64,000 nt of DNA from Actinocorallia sp039871655 (GCF_039871655.1 NZ_JBDPLZ010000002.1:682001-746000); one strand, 5' to 3'; positions 1 to 8,218 are shown, numbered from the stretch's first letter. Notes: generated by a model from the letters alone, not told the origin. Numbers and translations are program-made.

Positions 1-550
1 GGTCGGAGCCGTCCGCCCGGGGCCCGGTGGCGAGGTAGGTCACCTCGGGATGGGCGATGAGCCGCAATTCGGCCTCGGCGGACTTCCCGGACCTGGAGCC
101 GCCGAGCAGCAGCGTCCGGTGCGGTCCGGTGACGGGCGCCCGCCAGAACTCCAGCCGCCGCCGCAACTCGGCCGCGTCCCGCACGCGGTGGTCGACGTGG
201 ACGGCGTGGACGGCGGTGTGCGCGGCCACGGCTCCCCGCCGCCGCAGCACGGCCAGATGCTCCGGCCGCCCCAGCAGGTCCAGCAGGACGGCGTCGTAGA
301 CGGCTCCCGGAGCCGGTTCCGGCCAGGCTCCGTGATGCCCGTAGAGCAGCCGCCCACCCGAGGCCGTCCGTACGTCGAAGCCTCCGGGAACCTCCACCGC
401 CTCCAAGTCCTCCAAAGGCAGCCCGTCCACCAGGATCCGCAGCGGAGCACGGCTTTCGCCCCGGCGGCGCAGCGGCGCGCAGGAGGAACACCGGCAGCCG
501 TGGGCGGGCCAGCCCAGCGGAGAGGCGTCGCCCTCGATCTCGATTCGCAT
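1..550 (-). CDS. cobU: Bifunctional adenosylcobinamide kinase / adenosylcobinamide-phosphate guanylyltransferase, 5' part, truncated by window edge
   Basis: Reading leftward from an ATG at 550, about 183 residues are open to the window edge, so the 3' end is missing. CobU phosphorylates adenosylcobinamide and transfers GMP to it in the nucleotide-loop assembly of cobalamin. Near residue 150 is the family P-loop, LLLGGSRSGKSAEAE, followed by VTYLATGPR, as in CobU N-termini. The first ~140 residues are an actinobacterial extension with a Cys pattern (HGCRCSSC) and a LVDGL segment resembling the start of a metallo-beta-lactamase-like fold. The GTP-binding and guanylylation His region lies outside the window. 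The gene is divergent from the small gene at 704. Confidence 0.85.
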   Translation of the reverse strand, partial: MRIEIEGDASPLGWPAHGCRCSSCAPLRRRGESRAPLRILVDGLPLEDLEAVEVPGGFDVRTASGGRLLYGHHGAWPEPAPGAVYDAVLLDLLGRPEHLAVLRRRGAVAAHTAVHAVHVDHRVRDAAELRRRLEFWRAPVTGPHRTLLLGGSRSGKSAEAELRLIAHPEVTYLATGPRADGSD

Positions 551-703
551 GGCGAGGCGCACTATACGAGGAGGCGCACTGGGCTCGTCGCGGGAGGTTC
601 ACCCCGCCGTTCCCGGCGAGAAGCACGCCGGACATGGCATGATCGCACTGGGACACATCCCCGGAGCGGTACTGTGCACGAAGTCGAGGGGAGTCTGGCG
701 GAC

Positions 704-925
704 ATGGCGTGGACGTGGCGGTACGAGAAGGCGGACGGGACGGAGATCCCGGCGAGCGTTCTGCCCGCGCCTTTCGATCAGCCCGATTACCAGCCGACCC
801 AGTCCGACGCGGAGAGCTGGCTGGGCGAGAACTGGCGCCTGCTGGCCGACGCGGGCGTCGCCCGGGTGCGTCTGCTGGACGACGACCGCGTGGTGTACGG
901 CCCGATGCCCCTCAGTCTCGACTGA
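704..925 (+). CDS. Conserved actinobacterial hypothetical protein, 73 aa
   Basis: A small acidic protein rich in Trp and Asp (begins MAWTWRYEKADG, ends VVYGPMPLSLD). The ATG at 704 is chosen because GAGGGGAG lies about ten bases upstream. An in-frame GTG at 674 would add ten residues but has no clear ribosome site. No signal peptide, membrane segment or catalytic motif is visible. Proteins with this layout (Trp-rich start, GENWRLL-like middle, short Asp-rich end) are, to my recollection, common unnamed single-domain proteins in actinomycetes. It faces away from cobU and converges on the aldo/keto reductase gene. No function can be assigned. Confidence 0.7.
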   Translation: MAWTWRYEKADGTEIPASVLPAPFDQPDYQPTQSDAESWLGENWRLLADAGVARVRLLDDDRVVYGPMPLSLD

Positions 926-940
926 TCGCCGGGCGGCGTC

Positions 941-1942
941 CTACGGCCGGGTGGCGGGGGACCTGGTCTCGGCGGGGTCCCGGATGACGGCGTCGCCCAG
1001 CACCTCGTCGACGCGCGCCAGCAGTTCGGCCTCGAGCCGCACCCCGCGGGCCTTGACGTTGTCGCGGATCTGCTCGGGCCGGGAGGCGCCGACGATCGCC
1101 GAGGAGACGTTCGGGTTCTGCAGTACCCAGGCCACCGCGAGCTGGGCCATGGTCAGCCCCGCCTCCTGAGCGAGCGGGCGGAGATCCTGCACCCGGGTGA
1201 GGACCTCGTCCCGCATCCAGAACTTCACGAAGTCCGCGCCGCTCTTGTCGTCGGTGGCGCGCGAGCCGGGCGGCGGGGCCTGCCCCGGCAGGTACTTGCC
1301 GGTCAGGACGCCCTGTGCGATCGGCGACCAGACGATCTGGCCGATGCCCTCGCGCTCGCACAAGGGCACGACCTCCTGCTCGATGACCCGGTAGAGCATC
1401 GAGTACTGCGGCTGGTTGGAGATGATCCGGTCGAAGCCTCGCTCCTCGGCGATCTTCAGCGCTGCGGAGATCTCCTCGGCCCGCCACTCCGAGACCCCGA
1501 TGTAGAGGGCCTTGCCCTGGCGGACGACGTCCTCGAACGCCCGCATGGTCTCCTCGAGCGGGGTCTCGTGGTCGAAGCGGTGCGCCTGGTAGAGGTCGAC
1601 GTAGTCGGTGCCGAGCCGGCGCAGCGAGCCGTCGATCGACTCCATGATGTGCTTGCGGGACAGGCCCCGGTCGTTGGGCCCGGGCCCGGTCGGCCAGTAG
1701 ACCTTGGTGAAGATCTCCAGCGACTCCCGGCGCTGCCCCTTGAGCGCGCGCCCCAGGACCGTCTCGGCGCGGGTGCCGGCGTAGACGTCGGCGGTGTCGA
1801 AGGTGGTGATCCCCTCGTCGAGGGCGGCGTGCACGCAGGCGACCGCCGTGTCCTCCTCGACCTGGGAGCCGTGGGTGATCCAGTTGCCGTAGGAGATTTC
1901 GGAGATCTTCAGACCGCTGCGGCCCAGGTATCGGAATTCCAT
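941..1942 (-). CDS. Aldo/keto reductase, voltage-gated K+ channel beta-subunit-like
   Basis: A 333-residue cytoplasmic NADPH-dependent reductase of the AKR superfamily (TIM barrel), at the usual family length. It starts MEFRYLGRSGLKISEISYG. The Asp of FDTADVYAGTRAE (near 50) supplies Asp and Tyr of the catalytic tetrad, Lys is in EIFTKVYWP (near 80) and His in LYQAHRFDHETP (near 120). The cofactor-binding C-terminal part SAIVGASRPEQIRDN is present. It most resembles the K+ channel beta-subunit/YghZ branch, judged by YLGRSGLKIS and WPTGPGPNDRGLSRKHI. The carbonyl substrate cannot be read from sequence. The DUF3043 gene ends 19 bases upstream on the same strand, so the two may be co-transcribed. 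Confidence 0.9.
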   Translation of the reverse strand: MEFRYLGRSGLKISEISYGNWITHGSQVEEDTAVACVHAALDEGITTFDTADVYAGTRAETVLGRALKGQRRESLEIFTKVYWPTGPGPNDRGLSRKHIMESIDGSLRRLGTDYVDLYQAHRFDHETPLEETMRAFEDVVRQGKALYIGVSEWRAEEISAALKIAEERGFDRIISNQPQYSMLYRVIEQEVVPLCEREGIGQIVWSPIAQGVLTGKYLPGQAPPPGSRATDDKSGADFVKFWMRDEVLTRVQDLRPLAQEAGLTMAQLAVAWVLQNPNVSSAIVGASRPEQIRDNVKARGVRLEAELLARVDEVLGDAVIRDPAETRSPATRP

Positions 1943-1961
1943 GATCCCGATCCTAGGTCGC

Positions 1962-2558
1962 TCAGATCTTGTCCTTGTCGCCCGGTCCGTAGCGCGGGTT
2001 GGGGATGCGCAGCCGCCGCATCTGCAGCGAGCGGGTCGCGGCGTACAGGCCGACGCCCTTGCGCTCCTCGTTCGGGAAGCGCTCGGCGGCCAGCTTCTTG
2101 ACCTTCTGGGAGAGCAGCAGGCTCTCGGTCAGCACGACGAACAGCAGCACCGGCGGGATCAGCATGAACAGCAGCTGGGTGACCGGGGTCTGGACGAAGC
2201 TCACCAGGACGATCACGAACATGATCAGCATGAGGTGGGAGCCGACCGTCCGCCGCGAGTCGACGTAGTCGCGGGCGAACTCGCGCACCGGGCCCTGGTC
2301 CCGCTTGGGCAGGTACCGGGAGTCGCCCCGCGCCATGCCCTCGCGCGCCTTGGACCGCTGCTGGGCCTGCCGCTCGCGGACCTGCCGGTAGGCCTCCTTG
2401 CGGTCACGGGGCGCGGTCACCAGCTGGTTGCGCCGGACCTTCTCGGCCTCGCGCCGCTTGGGAGTGGGCCGGCCCTTGCCGCCCTCCTTCACCGGACGCG
2501 CTTCGGCGTCCTGTGAGGAGGCGGGGGCGTCTGAGGAGTCACTGCGACGTCGGAACAC
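1962..2558 (-). CDS. DUF3043 family membrane protein
   Basis: About 198 residues. The N-terminal half is highly charged and basic (KGRPTPKRREAEKVRRNQ, then KEAYRQVRERQAQQRSKARE). Two hydrophobic helices follow around residues 110-150 (LMLIMFVIVLVSFVQTP and LLFMLIPPVLLFVVLTESL), then a cytoplasmic tail ending PNPRYGPGDKDKI. This matches the actinobacterial DUF3043 family, whose role is unknown to me. The GTG at 2558 is preferred because homologues begin FRRRSD. A TATCCT -10-like box six bases upstream and no Shine-Dalgarno suggest a leaderless message. Longer in-frame ATG starts exist up to 2621 but add non-family sequence. Confidence 0.75.
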   Translation of the reverse strand: MFRRRSDSSDAPASSQDAEARPVKEGGKGRPTPKRREAEKVRRNQLVTAPRDRKEAYRQVRERQAQQRSKAREGMARGDSRYLPKRDQGPVREFARDYVDSRRTVGSHLMLIMFVIVLVSFVQTPVTQLLFMLIPPVLLFVVLTESLLLSQKVKKLAAERFPNEERKGVGLYAATRSLQMRRLRIPNPRYGPGDKDKI

Positions 2559-2695
2559 GGAAGAAGGATATTTGATGTCGATACCGGCGAGGAACCTCAT
2601 GGTCGGTCCATGCGTCAACAACGTAGGGTGATAAAAGGCCCGTCAGTGGCTGGCTCGGGTTTAGCGACCCCGTATCGAAGGGACGTCCGCGCGCG

Positions 2696-3493
2696 ATGAG
2701 CGTGATGAAGCGAATGTCGATGATCTTCAGATCCAAGGCCAACAACGCGCTGGACCGGCTCGAGGATCCGCGGGAGACCCTGGACTACTCCTACCAGCGC
2801 CAGCTCGAGATGCTGCAGAAGGTGCGCCGGGGCGTGGCCGACGTGGCGACCTCCCGCAAGCGTCTGGAACTGCAGATCACTCGCCTGGAGAAGGAGCACA
2901 ACAAGCTCACCGACCAGGGCCGCCAGGCGCTGCAGGTGGGCCGGGAGGATCTGGCCAGGTCCGCGCTGGAGCGCCGCGCCGGGCTGGACTCCCAGTTGAC
3001 CGATCTCCGCGCGCAGTACGAGCAGCTGCAGCGCGAGGAGGAGAAGCTCACCCTGGCGGCGCAGCGGTTGCAGGCCAAGGTGGACGCCTTCCGCACCCGC
3101 AAGGAGACGATCAAGGCGACGTACACCGCCGCCGAGGCGCAGACCAGGATCAGCGAGGCGTTCAGCGGCATCTCCGAGGAGATGGGCGACGTGGGTCTGG
3201 CGATCCAGCGCGCCGAGGACAAGACCGCGCAGCTGCAGGCCAGGGCCGGGGCGATCGACGAGCTGCTGGAGTCCGGCGCGCTGGAGGACTTCTCCGGGCC
3301 GCGCGACGACATCCAGGCCGAGCTCGACCGGATGAACGCCACGAGCGGAGTGGAGCTGGAGCTGGAGCGGCTCAAGGCCGAGCTGGGCCAGGGCGGCGAG
3401 GCGCCCCGGCAGATCGACGCGGGCCCCGCTCAGGCGCAGCAGCCTCAGCAGCCCGGGCAGCAGAAGCAGTGGCCGCCGCAGCAGGGGGGCTGA
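2696..3493 (+). CDS. pspA: PspA/IM30 family phage-shock protein
   Basis: A 265-residue, almost wholly coiled-coil protein of the PspA/IM30/Vipp1 family, which assembles ESCRT-III-like polymers on the inner face of stressed membranes. The N-terminal amphipathic stretch MSVMKRMSMIFRSKANNAL is followed by the family signature DPRETLDYSYQRQLEMLQ (about residues 24-41). A heptad-rich helix runs to about residue 235. The C-terminus is a Gln/Pro-rich low-complexity tail (QQPQQPGQQKQ) after residue 240, absent from enterobacterial PspA. The partner gene starts two bases past its stop and its ribosome site lies in this tail. No pspF or pspBC is nearby, as usual in actinobacteria. Confidence 0.92.
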   Translation: MSVMKRMSMIFRSKANNALDRLEDPRETLDYSYQRQLEMLQKVRRGVADVATSRKRLELQITRLEKEHNKLTDQGRQALQVGREDLARSALERRAGLDSQLTDLRAQYEQLQREEEKLTLAAQRLQAKVDAFRTRKETIKATYTAAEAQTRISEAFSGISEEMGDVGLAIQRAEDKTAQLQARAGAIDELLESGALEDFSGPRDDIQAELDRMNATSGVELELERLKAELGQGGEAPRQIDAGPAQAQQPQQPGQQKQWPPQQGG

Positions 3494-3495
3494 AC

Positions 3496-3774
3496 ATGAT
3501 CGTCCGGATCATGGGGGAGGGCCAGCTCGAGCTCGACCAGGCCGAGCTGTCCGGCCTGAACGACCTGGACGCCGTGCTGGAGTCGGCGATCGAGACCGGC
3601 GACGAGGACGGCTTCCGGCGGGCGCTGACCGCGCTCCTCGACAGCGTGCGGGAGCGGGGCTCGGTGCTCCCCGCCGACAGCCTGGAGCCCTCCGACCTGG
3701 TGCTGCCCCCCGCCGACGCCCACATCGACGAGGTACGGGCGATGCTGGGCGAGTCCGGCCTCATCCCGGAGTAG
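3496..3774 (+). CDS. pspAA: PspA-associated protein, PspAA domain
   Basis: A 92-residue acidic soluble protein beginning MIVRIMGEGQLELD. The layout (short beta-rich start, LNDLDAVLESAIETGDE, then SDLVLPPADAHIDEVRAML) fits the PspAA-type domain found immediately after pspA in many actinobacteria and archaea. The ATG at 3496 is three bases after the pspA stop with a GGGGGG stretch just upstream, so translational coupling is likely. A longer in-frame ATG at 3469 lies wholly inside pspA and is rejected. It presumably modulates PspA assembly, but this is inferred from gene order. A strong bidirectional hairpin follows at 3785. Confidence 0.8.
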   Translation: MIVRIMGEGQLELDQAELSGLNDLDAVLESAIETGDEDGFRRALTALLDSVRERGSVLPADSLEPSDLVLPPADAHIDEVRAMLGESGLIPE

Positions 3775-3784
3775 GAGCGGCGAC

Positions 3785-3812
3785 GGGGCGCACGGCCGAA
3801 GCCGTGCGCCCC
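3785..3812. terminator. Bidirectional intrinsic terminator between pspAA and nadA
   Basis: Perfect 12-base inverted repeat (GGGGCGCACGGC and its complement) around a CGAA loop, lying between two convergent genes. No T-run follows, as is common in actinobacterial hairpin terminators. Confidence 0.75.
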
Positions 3813-3838
3813 GCCGGCTCACGCGGGCGGGCCTCCCG

Positions 3839-4990
3839 TCAGGGGAGGGCCAGCATGCGGTCGAGGGCGGCCTTGGCGTGGCCTGCGGTCTCCGGGTCGA
3901 CCGTGATCTGGTTGGGGACCTCGCCGCGGACGAGGGACTCCAGGGCCCACACCAGGTGGGGCAGGTCGATCCGGTTCATGGTGGAGCAGAAGCAGACCGT
4001 CTTGTCGAGGAACATGACGTTCTTGTCCGGGTGGGCGGCGGCCAGCCGCTTGACCAGGTTGAGCTCGGTGCCGATCGCCCAGGAGCTGCCGGGCTCGGCG
4101 GCGTCCAGGGTCTTGATGATGTACTCGGTGGAGCCGATGAGGTCGGCGGCCGTGACGACCTCGTGCCGGCATTCGGGGTGCACCAGGACGTTGACGCCCG
4201 GCACCCGCTCGCGGACCTCGTCCACCGACTCCTTGCTGAAGCGGCCGTGCACCGAGCAGTGGCCCTTCCACAGGATCACCTTGGCGTCGCGCAGCTGCTC
4301 GTCGGTCAGCCCGCCGTTCGGCCGGTGGGGGTTGTAGACCACGCAGTCGTCCAGGGACAGGCCGAGTTCCAGCACCGCGGTGTTGCGGCCCAGGTGCTGG
4401 TCGGGCAGGAAGAGGATCTGCTCGCCCTGCTCGAAGGCCCACTCCAGCGCCCGCTTGGCGTTGGAGGAGGTGCACACCACACCGCCGCGGCGGCCCACGA
4501 AGGCCTTGATGTCGGCGGAGGAGTTCATGTAGGTGACCGGGACGACCCGGTCGCCGATCCCCAGGTCCGTCAGGACGTCCCAGCACTCCTCGACCTGGTC
4601 GAAGGTGGCCATGTCGGCCATCGAGCAGCCCGCGGCGAGGTCCGGGAGGATCACCTTCTGGTCGTCGCCGGTGAGGATGTCGGCGGACTCGGCCATGAAG
4701 TGCACGCCGCAGAAGACGATGTAGGGGGCCTGCGGCCGGGCGGCGGCGTCACGGGCCAGCTTGAAGGAGTCCCCTGTGACGTCGGCGAACTGGATGACCT
4801 CGTCGCGCTGGTAGTGGTGGCCGAGCACGAAGACCTGGTCGCCGAGAGCCGCCTTGGCCGCCGCGGCCCTGGCCACGAGCTCGGGGTCGGAGGCGGGGGG
4901 CAGCTCGCCGGGGCACTGCACGCCCCGTTCGCTGCCGGGGTCCGCGCCCTGGCCCAGGAACAGCAGAGGGAGATCGGTTGTGGTCGTCAC
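3839..4990 (-). CDS. nadA: Quinolinate synthase
   Basis: A 383-residue NadA, which condenses iminoaspartate with dihydroxyacetone phosphate to quinolinate in de novo NAD synthesis, using an oxygen-sensitive [4Fe-4S] cluster. The three cluster Cys candidates are in VFCGVHFMAE (near 94), VVCTSSNA (near 173) and TVCFCSTMN (near 333-335). Substrate-binding motifs LGHHYQRDEV and PHRPNGG are intact. The start is a GTG at 4990 with AAGGAG six bases upstream. No nadB or nadC follows inside the window; the gene stands alone, divergent from erpA. The shared 248-base upstream region contains an inverted repeat that could be an operator. Confidence 0.96.
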   Translation of the reverse strand: MTTTTDLPLLFLGQGADPGSERGVQCPGELPPASDPELVARAAAAKAALGDQVFVLGHHYQRDEVIQFADVTGDSFKLARDAAARPQAPYIVFCGVHFMAESADILTGDDQKVILPDLAAGCSMADMATFDQVEECWDVLTDLGIGDRVVPVTYMNSSADIKAFVGRRGGVVCTSSNAKRALEWAFEQGEQILFLPDQHLGRNTAVLELGLSLDDCVVYNPHRPNGGLTDEQLRDAKVILWKGHCSVHGRFSKESVDEVRERVPGVNVLVHPECRHEVVTAADLIGSTEYIIKTLDAAEPGSSWAIGTELNLVKRLAAAHPDKNVMFLDKTVCFCSTMNRIDLPHLVWALESLVRGEVPNQITVDPETAGHAKAALDRMLALP

Positions 4991-5055
4991 GGGGGCTCCT
5001 TCCCGCGCACGGGGGACTGGCTGCCGGAAGCTGTGGGAACACAGTCTCCGGACTT

Positions 5056-5072
5056 ATCGTCGGAGTGACGAT
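5056..5072. promoter_or_regulatory. Inverted repeat in the nadA/erpA divergent region
   Basis: ATCGTC, five-base spacer, GACGAT: a perfect six-base dyad about 65 bases upstream of the nadA start. An overlapping CTCCG...CGGAG dyad covers 5046-5065. This is a reasonable position for an operator controlling nadA, but no regulator family consensus was matched. The remainder of 4991-5238 holds the two promoters and no gene. Confidence 0.35.
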
Positions 5073-5238
5073 TCCCATGTAACCACATACCGGGCAGAGC
5101 GTGCGCCGTCGGGGGTCATCGGGGGCGCGGACCCTGTGGCACCATGAGAAAAACCCCGCCGGCCGGGGAAGAACCGAGCCGACAGGTACGTTGTGACTGC
5201 TAGGCAAATCCTCGGCCCCGTATTGGGAGTACAGAAAT

Positions 5239-5583
5239 ATGACGGAGACCAGCACTCAGCAGGGGATCATCCTCACTGACGCCGCCGCTCAGAAGGTCAA
5301 GGCCCTGCTCGAGCAGGAAGGCCGTGACGACCTGGCGCTGCGCGTGGCCGTGCAGCCGGGCGGCTGCTCCGGGCTGATCTACCAGCTGTTCTTCGACGAG
5401 CGCCAGCTCGACGGCGACATCACCTACGACTTCGACGGCGTCACCGTCGTCACCGACCGGATGAGCGCCCCCTACCTGGGCGGGGCCACGGTCGACTTCG
5501 TCGACACGATCGAGAAGCAGGGCTTCACGATCGACAACCCCAACGCCACCGGCTCCTGCGCCTGCGGCGACAGCTTCTCCTGA
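5239..5583 (+). CDS. erpA: Iron-sulfur cluster insertion protein, ErpA/IscA (HesB) family
   Basis: A 114-residue A-type carrier that delivers [Fe-S] clusters to apo-enzymes. The three conserved Cys are present: one in QPGGCSGLIY (near 49) and two in the C-terminal GSCACGDSFS. The middle motif MSAPYLGGATVDFVD is typical of the family. The ATG at 5239 has GGGAG about nine bases upstream. It lies beside nadA, itself a cluster enzyme, and next to adenosine kinase, the order recalled for Rv2204c-Rv2202c in M. tuberculosis. A T-tailed terminator follows, so it is probably monocistronic. Confidence 0.93.
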   Translation: MTETSTQQGIILTDAAAQKVKALLEQEGRDDLALRVAVQPGGCSGLIYQLFFDERQLDGDITYDFDGVTVVTDRMSAPYLGGATVDFVDTIEKQGFTIDNPNATGSCACGDSFS

Positions 5584-5600
5584 GGGCTTCTCGGCACCTC

Positions 5601-5636
5601 AAGGGCCTGGCAGAGTAATCTGTCCAGGCCCTTTTT
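5601..5636 (+). terminator. Intrinsic terminator after erpA
   Basis: AAGGGCCTGG pairs with its complement around a small CAGA/TCTG inner stem and is followed by TTTTT. This is the most classical rho-independent terminator in the window. Confidence 0.85.
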
Positions 5637-5663
5637 CATTCATCCTCTAAGGAGAGCCACGCC

Positions 5664-6626
5664 GTGCGCATAGCCGTGACAGGCTCCATCGCGACCGACC
5701 ATCTGATGACCTTCCCCGGCCGGTTCTCCGACCAGCTGCTGCCCGACCAGCTCCAGCAGGTCTCGCTCTCCTTCCTGGTGGACGAACTGGAGATCCGGCG
5801 CGGCGGCATCGCCGCCAACATCTCCTTCGGCCTCGGCTGCCTGGGGCTGAACCCGCTGCTGGTCGGCGCGGTCGGCACCGACTTCGCCGACTACCGCGCC
5901 TGGCTGGAGCGCCACGGGGTGGACTGCTCCGGCGTGCACGTCTCCGAGCTGCGGCACACCGCCCGGTTCATGTGCACCACCGACACCGACCACAACCAGA
6001 TGGCCTCCTTCTACGCGGGGGCGATGAGCGAGGCCCGCAACATCGAGCTGGCCCCGCTCGGCGAGATCGACCTGGTGGTGGTCAGCCCCAACGACCCCGA
6101 GGCGATGGTGCGGCACACCGACGAGTGCCGCACCCGGGGCATCGCGTTCGCCGCCGACCCGTCCCAGCAGCTGGCCCGCATGGACGGCGCCGAGGTGCGC
6201 AGCCTCATCGGCGGAGCCGCGTACCTGTTCACCAACGAGTACGAGAAGGCGCTCTGCGAGCAGAAGTCCGGCTGGTCGGACGCCGAGATCCTGGACCGGG
6301 TGGACGTCCGGGTCACCACCCTGGGCTCCAAGGGCGTGATGATCGACCGTAAGGGCGAGCCCGGCCTGCACGTCCCGGCCGCGCCCGAGGTCCGCAAGGT
6401 CGAGCCGACCGGCGTGGGCGACGCCTTCCGCGCCGGCTTCCTCGCCGCCGTCGCCTGGAACCTGGGCCTGGAGCGCGCCGCCCAGCTGGGCAACCTCGTG
6501 GCCGCCCACGCGCTGGAGACCGCCGGCGGCCAGGAGTACACCCTGGTGCGCGAGGACCTCCTCACCCGGATGGGCCAGGCCTACGGCTCCGAGGCCGCCG
6601 AGGAGATCGCCGCCCACCTGGGCTGA
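5664..6626 (+). CDS. adoK: PfkB-family carbohydrate kinase, adenosine kinase-like (Rv2202c type)
   Basis: A 320-residue ribokinase-fold kinase transferring ATP phosphate to a sugar or nucleoside hydroxyl. The N-terminal signature RRGGIAANISFGLGCLG (near 47-63) and C-terminal PTGVGDAFRAGF (near 250), with the catalytic Asp, are intact. Length and gene position between erpA and the cytochrome oxidase genes match M. tuberculosis Rv2202c (AdoK/CbhK), which makes AMP from adenosine; that substrate is transferred by homology and position only. The start is a GTG at 5664 with AAGGAG upstream. A perfect hairpin separates it from the convergent tusA gene. Confidence 0.85.
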   Translation: MRIAVTGSIATDHLMTFPGRFSDQLLPDQLQQVSLSFLVDELEIRRGGIAANISFGLGCLGLNPLLVGAVGTDFADYRAWLERHGVDCSGVHVSELRHTARFMCTTDTDHNQMASFYAGAMSEARNIELAPLGEIDLVVVSPNDPEAMVRHTDECRTRGIAFAADPSQQLARMDGAEVRSLIGGAAYLFTNEYEKALCEQKSGWSDAEILDRVDVRVTTLGSKGVMIDRKGEPGLHVPAAPEVRKVEPTGVGDAFRAGFLAAVAWNLGLERAAQLGNLVAAHALETAGGQEYTLVREDLLTRMGQAYGSEAAEEIAAHLG

Positions 6627-6636
6627 AGACCCCGCT

Positions 6637-6661
6637 GACCCTCCCGGTGGCCGGGAGGGTC
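6637..6661. terminator. Bidirectional hairpin between adoK and tusA
   Basis: GACCCTCCCGG and its exact complement around a TGG loop, placed between the two convergent stop codons. Confidence 0.75.
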
Positions 6662-6662
6662 C

Positions 6663-6968
6663 TCAGTAGTCGCGACGGACGTGGAAGGCCCATCCCCCCT
6701 GGGGGAGGGCCTCCTCGCGCACGAACGTCTGCGACTTCATCCGGCACCAGGCCGGGATGTCGGTGCGGGCCGCGACGTCGTCGGCCTGCACCGCGATGAT
6801 CTGGCCGAGCTGCACCTCGCGGATGCGCTCGGCCAGCATGATGATCGGGATGGGGCACTTGCGCCCCAGCGCGTCGAGGACCAGGGCGGCCGGGGGGCCG
6901 GCCGGGACGGGCGGCGGCGCCGGGGGCGCCGGGGGCTGCTTGCGGGTGACGCGGCGGCGGAAGCCCAT
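6663..6968 (-). CDS. TusA/SirA-family sulfurtransferase
   Basis: A 101-residue protein with the TusA signature LDALGRKCPIPIIMLAERI (about residues 31-49); the Cys of the CPxP motif carries the persulfide in sulfur relay. A Pro-rich N-terminal extension (about residues 10-27) precedes the domain. It lies directly downstream of a cysteine desulfurase gene, the expected sulfur donor, with 31 bases between them, so the pair probably forms a sulfur-transfer module. A second Cys (AWCRMKS) is not a family feature. The acceptor is unknown; tRNA thiolation or molybdopterin synthesis are candidates. Confidence 0.85.
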   Translation of the reverse strand: MGFRRRVTRKQPPAPPAPPPVPAGPPAALVLDALGRKCPIPIIMLAERIREVQLGQIIAVQADDVAARTDIPAWCRMKSQTFVREEALPQGGWAFHVRRDY

Positions 6969-6999
6969 GGGTCACGCTTCCCTTCTCGGCGGGCGGGCG

Positions 7000-8130
7000 T
7001 CAGATCACGCCCGCGCTCTTGCGCAACCGGGTCACCGCGTCGGGCAACACGGCGAGGAACCGGTCGACGTCCGCGGTGGTCGCTCCAAGGGGCAGCGATA
7101 CCCGGACGTTGCCATGGGTAACCACTCCCATGGCCTCCAGTACATGACTGGGTCGAAGCGTATCGGCCGTGCACGAACTACCGGACGAAACCTCGAAACC
7201 CAGCCGGTCCAGTTCGGTGATGATGGCCTCGCCTTCCACATAGAGGAAAGAAAAGGTCACCAAGTGGGGAAGACGGTGCACCGGATCGCCCACGATCTCT
7301 ACGTCCTCCACCAATTCCGGCAGGCGGGTGCGGATGCGTTCGACCAGCCCCCACAGGCGGGGCGCGTCGGCGGCGAACTCCGCCGAGTGGGCCTCCAGCG
7401 CCGCGGCGGTGGCCAGCGCCGCGGGGACGTTCGGCGGCCCGGGCACCCGCCCGCCCTCCCTCTCGTCGGCGGGCAGCGGTGACTTCCACCGGGTGCCCTT
7501 CCTGACCACCAGCAGGCCGGAGCCCGGCGGGCCGCCGAACTTGTGGGCGCTGGCCGCCAGCAGGGACGAGCCGTCCGGGACCGGCACCCGCCCCGCGGAC
7601 TGGGCCGCGTCCACGAACAGCGGGACCCCGGCCGCCCGGCACGCCTCGGCGGCCTCCGCCACGGGCTGCACCGTCCCCACCTCGTGGTTGGCGGACTGCA
7701 GGCAGGCCAGCGCGGTGTCGGGGCGCAGCGCGGCGGCGAACGCCTCCGGATCGACCCGGCCACGGAGGTCCACCGGCACCGTGGTGACCGTCCCGCCCTC
7801 CCGCTCGTGGGTCTGCGCGGCGTGCAGGACGCTGGAGTGCTCCACCGCGCTCACCACCAGGTGGCGCCCCACCCGCCGGCGGGCGGACAGCGCACCCAGT
7901 ACGGCCAGGTGGACGGCCTGGGTCCCCGACGCGGTGAAGCTCAGCTCGTCCGGCCTGACTTTCAGGGAGGCCGCGGTCCGGGCCCTTGCCTCATCGAGTA
8001 GCATTCTGGCCCGTCGTCCGGACCCGTACAGGCGCGCCGGATCCGCCCATCCCGTTTCGAACGCCGCCATGAGCGCCGATCGAGCGGCGGGGTGCAGCGG
8101 TGCGGTTGAGGCAGCGTCGAAGTAAGGCAC
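7000..8130 (-). CDS. Cysteine desulfurase, class V aminotransferase (NifS/IscS-like)
   Basis: A 376-residue PLP enzyme that removes sulfur from cysteine, leaving a persulfide. PLP-binding Lys is in SAHKFGGPPGSGLL (near 199), with VDAAQSAG and SAVEHSSVL completing the cofactor site. The catalytic Cys is in SSGSSCTADTLRPSHVL (near 325), on the short loop typical of IscS-type group I enzymes. The start is GTG at 8130 (PYFDAASTAPLHP follows). It is followed by tusA, and the pair is divergent from ctaC. An iron-sulfur or thio-tRNA role is equally possible; no iscU is adjacent. Confidence 0.9.
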   Translation of the reverse strand: MPYFDAASTAPLHPAARSALMAAFETGWADPARLYGSGRRARMLLDEARARTAASLKVRPDELSFTASGTQAVHLAVLGALSARRRVGRHLVVSAVEHSSVLHAAQTHEREGGTVTTVPVDLRGRVDPEAFAAALRPDTALACLQSANHEVGTVQPVAEAAEACRAAGVPLFVDAAQSAGRVPVPDGSSLLAASAHKFGGPPGSGLLVVRKGTRWKSPLPADEREGGRVPGPPNVPAALATAAALEAHSAEFAADAPRLWGLVERIRTRLPELVEDVEIVGDPVHRLPHLVTFSFLYVEGEAIITELDRLGFEVSSGSSCTADTLRPSHVLEAMGVVTHGNVRVSLPLGATTADVDRFLAVLPDAVTRLRKSAGVI

Positions 8131-8218
8131 AGCACGACATTAACGGGGGTCCCGAGGGGGACTCCCAGGACACCCGCGCTAATGTGTCCACCAAACGAGG
8201 ATCTATTTGAATGCAGCC

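Noticed and set aside
50..925. Long plus-strand frame antisense to cobU continuing into the small gene at 704
   Set aside because: The minus-strand frame has the CobU P-loop and codon-position GC typical of the genome. Only the last 73 codons of the plus frame have their own ribosome site and look genuine.
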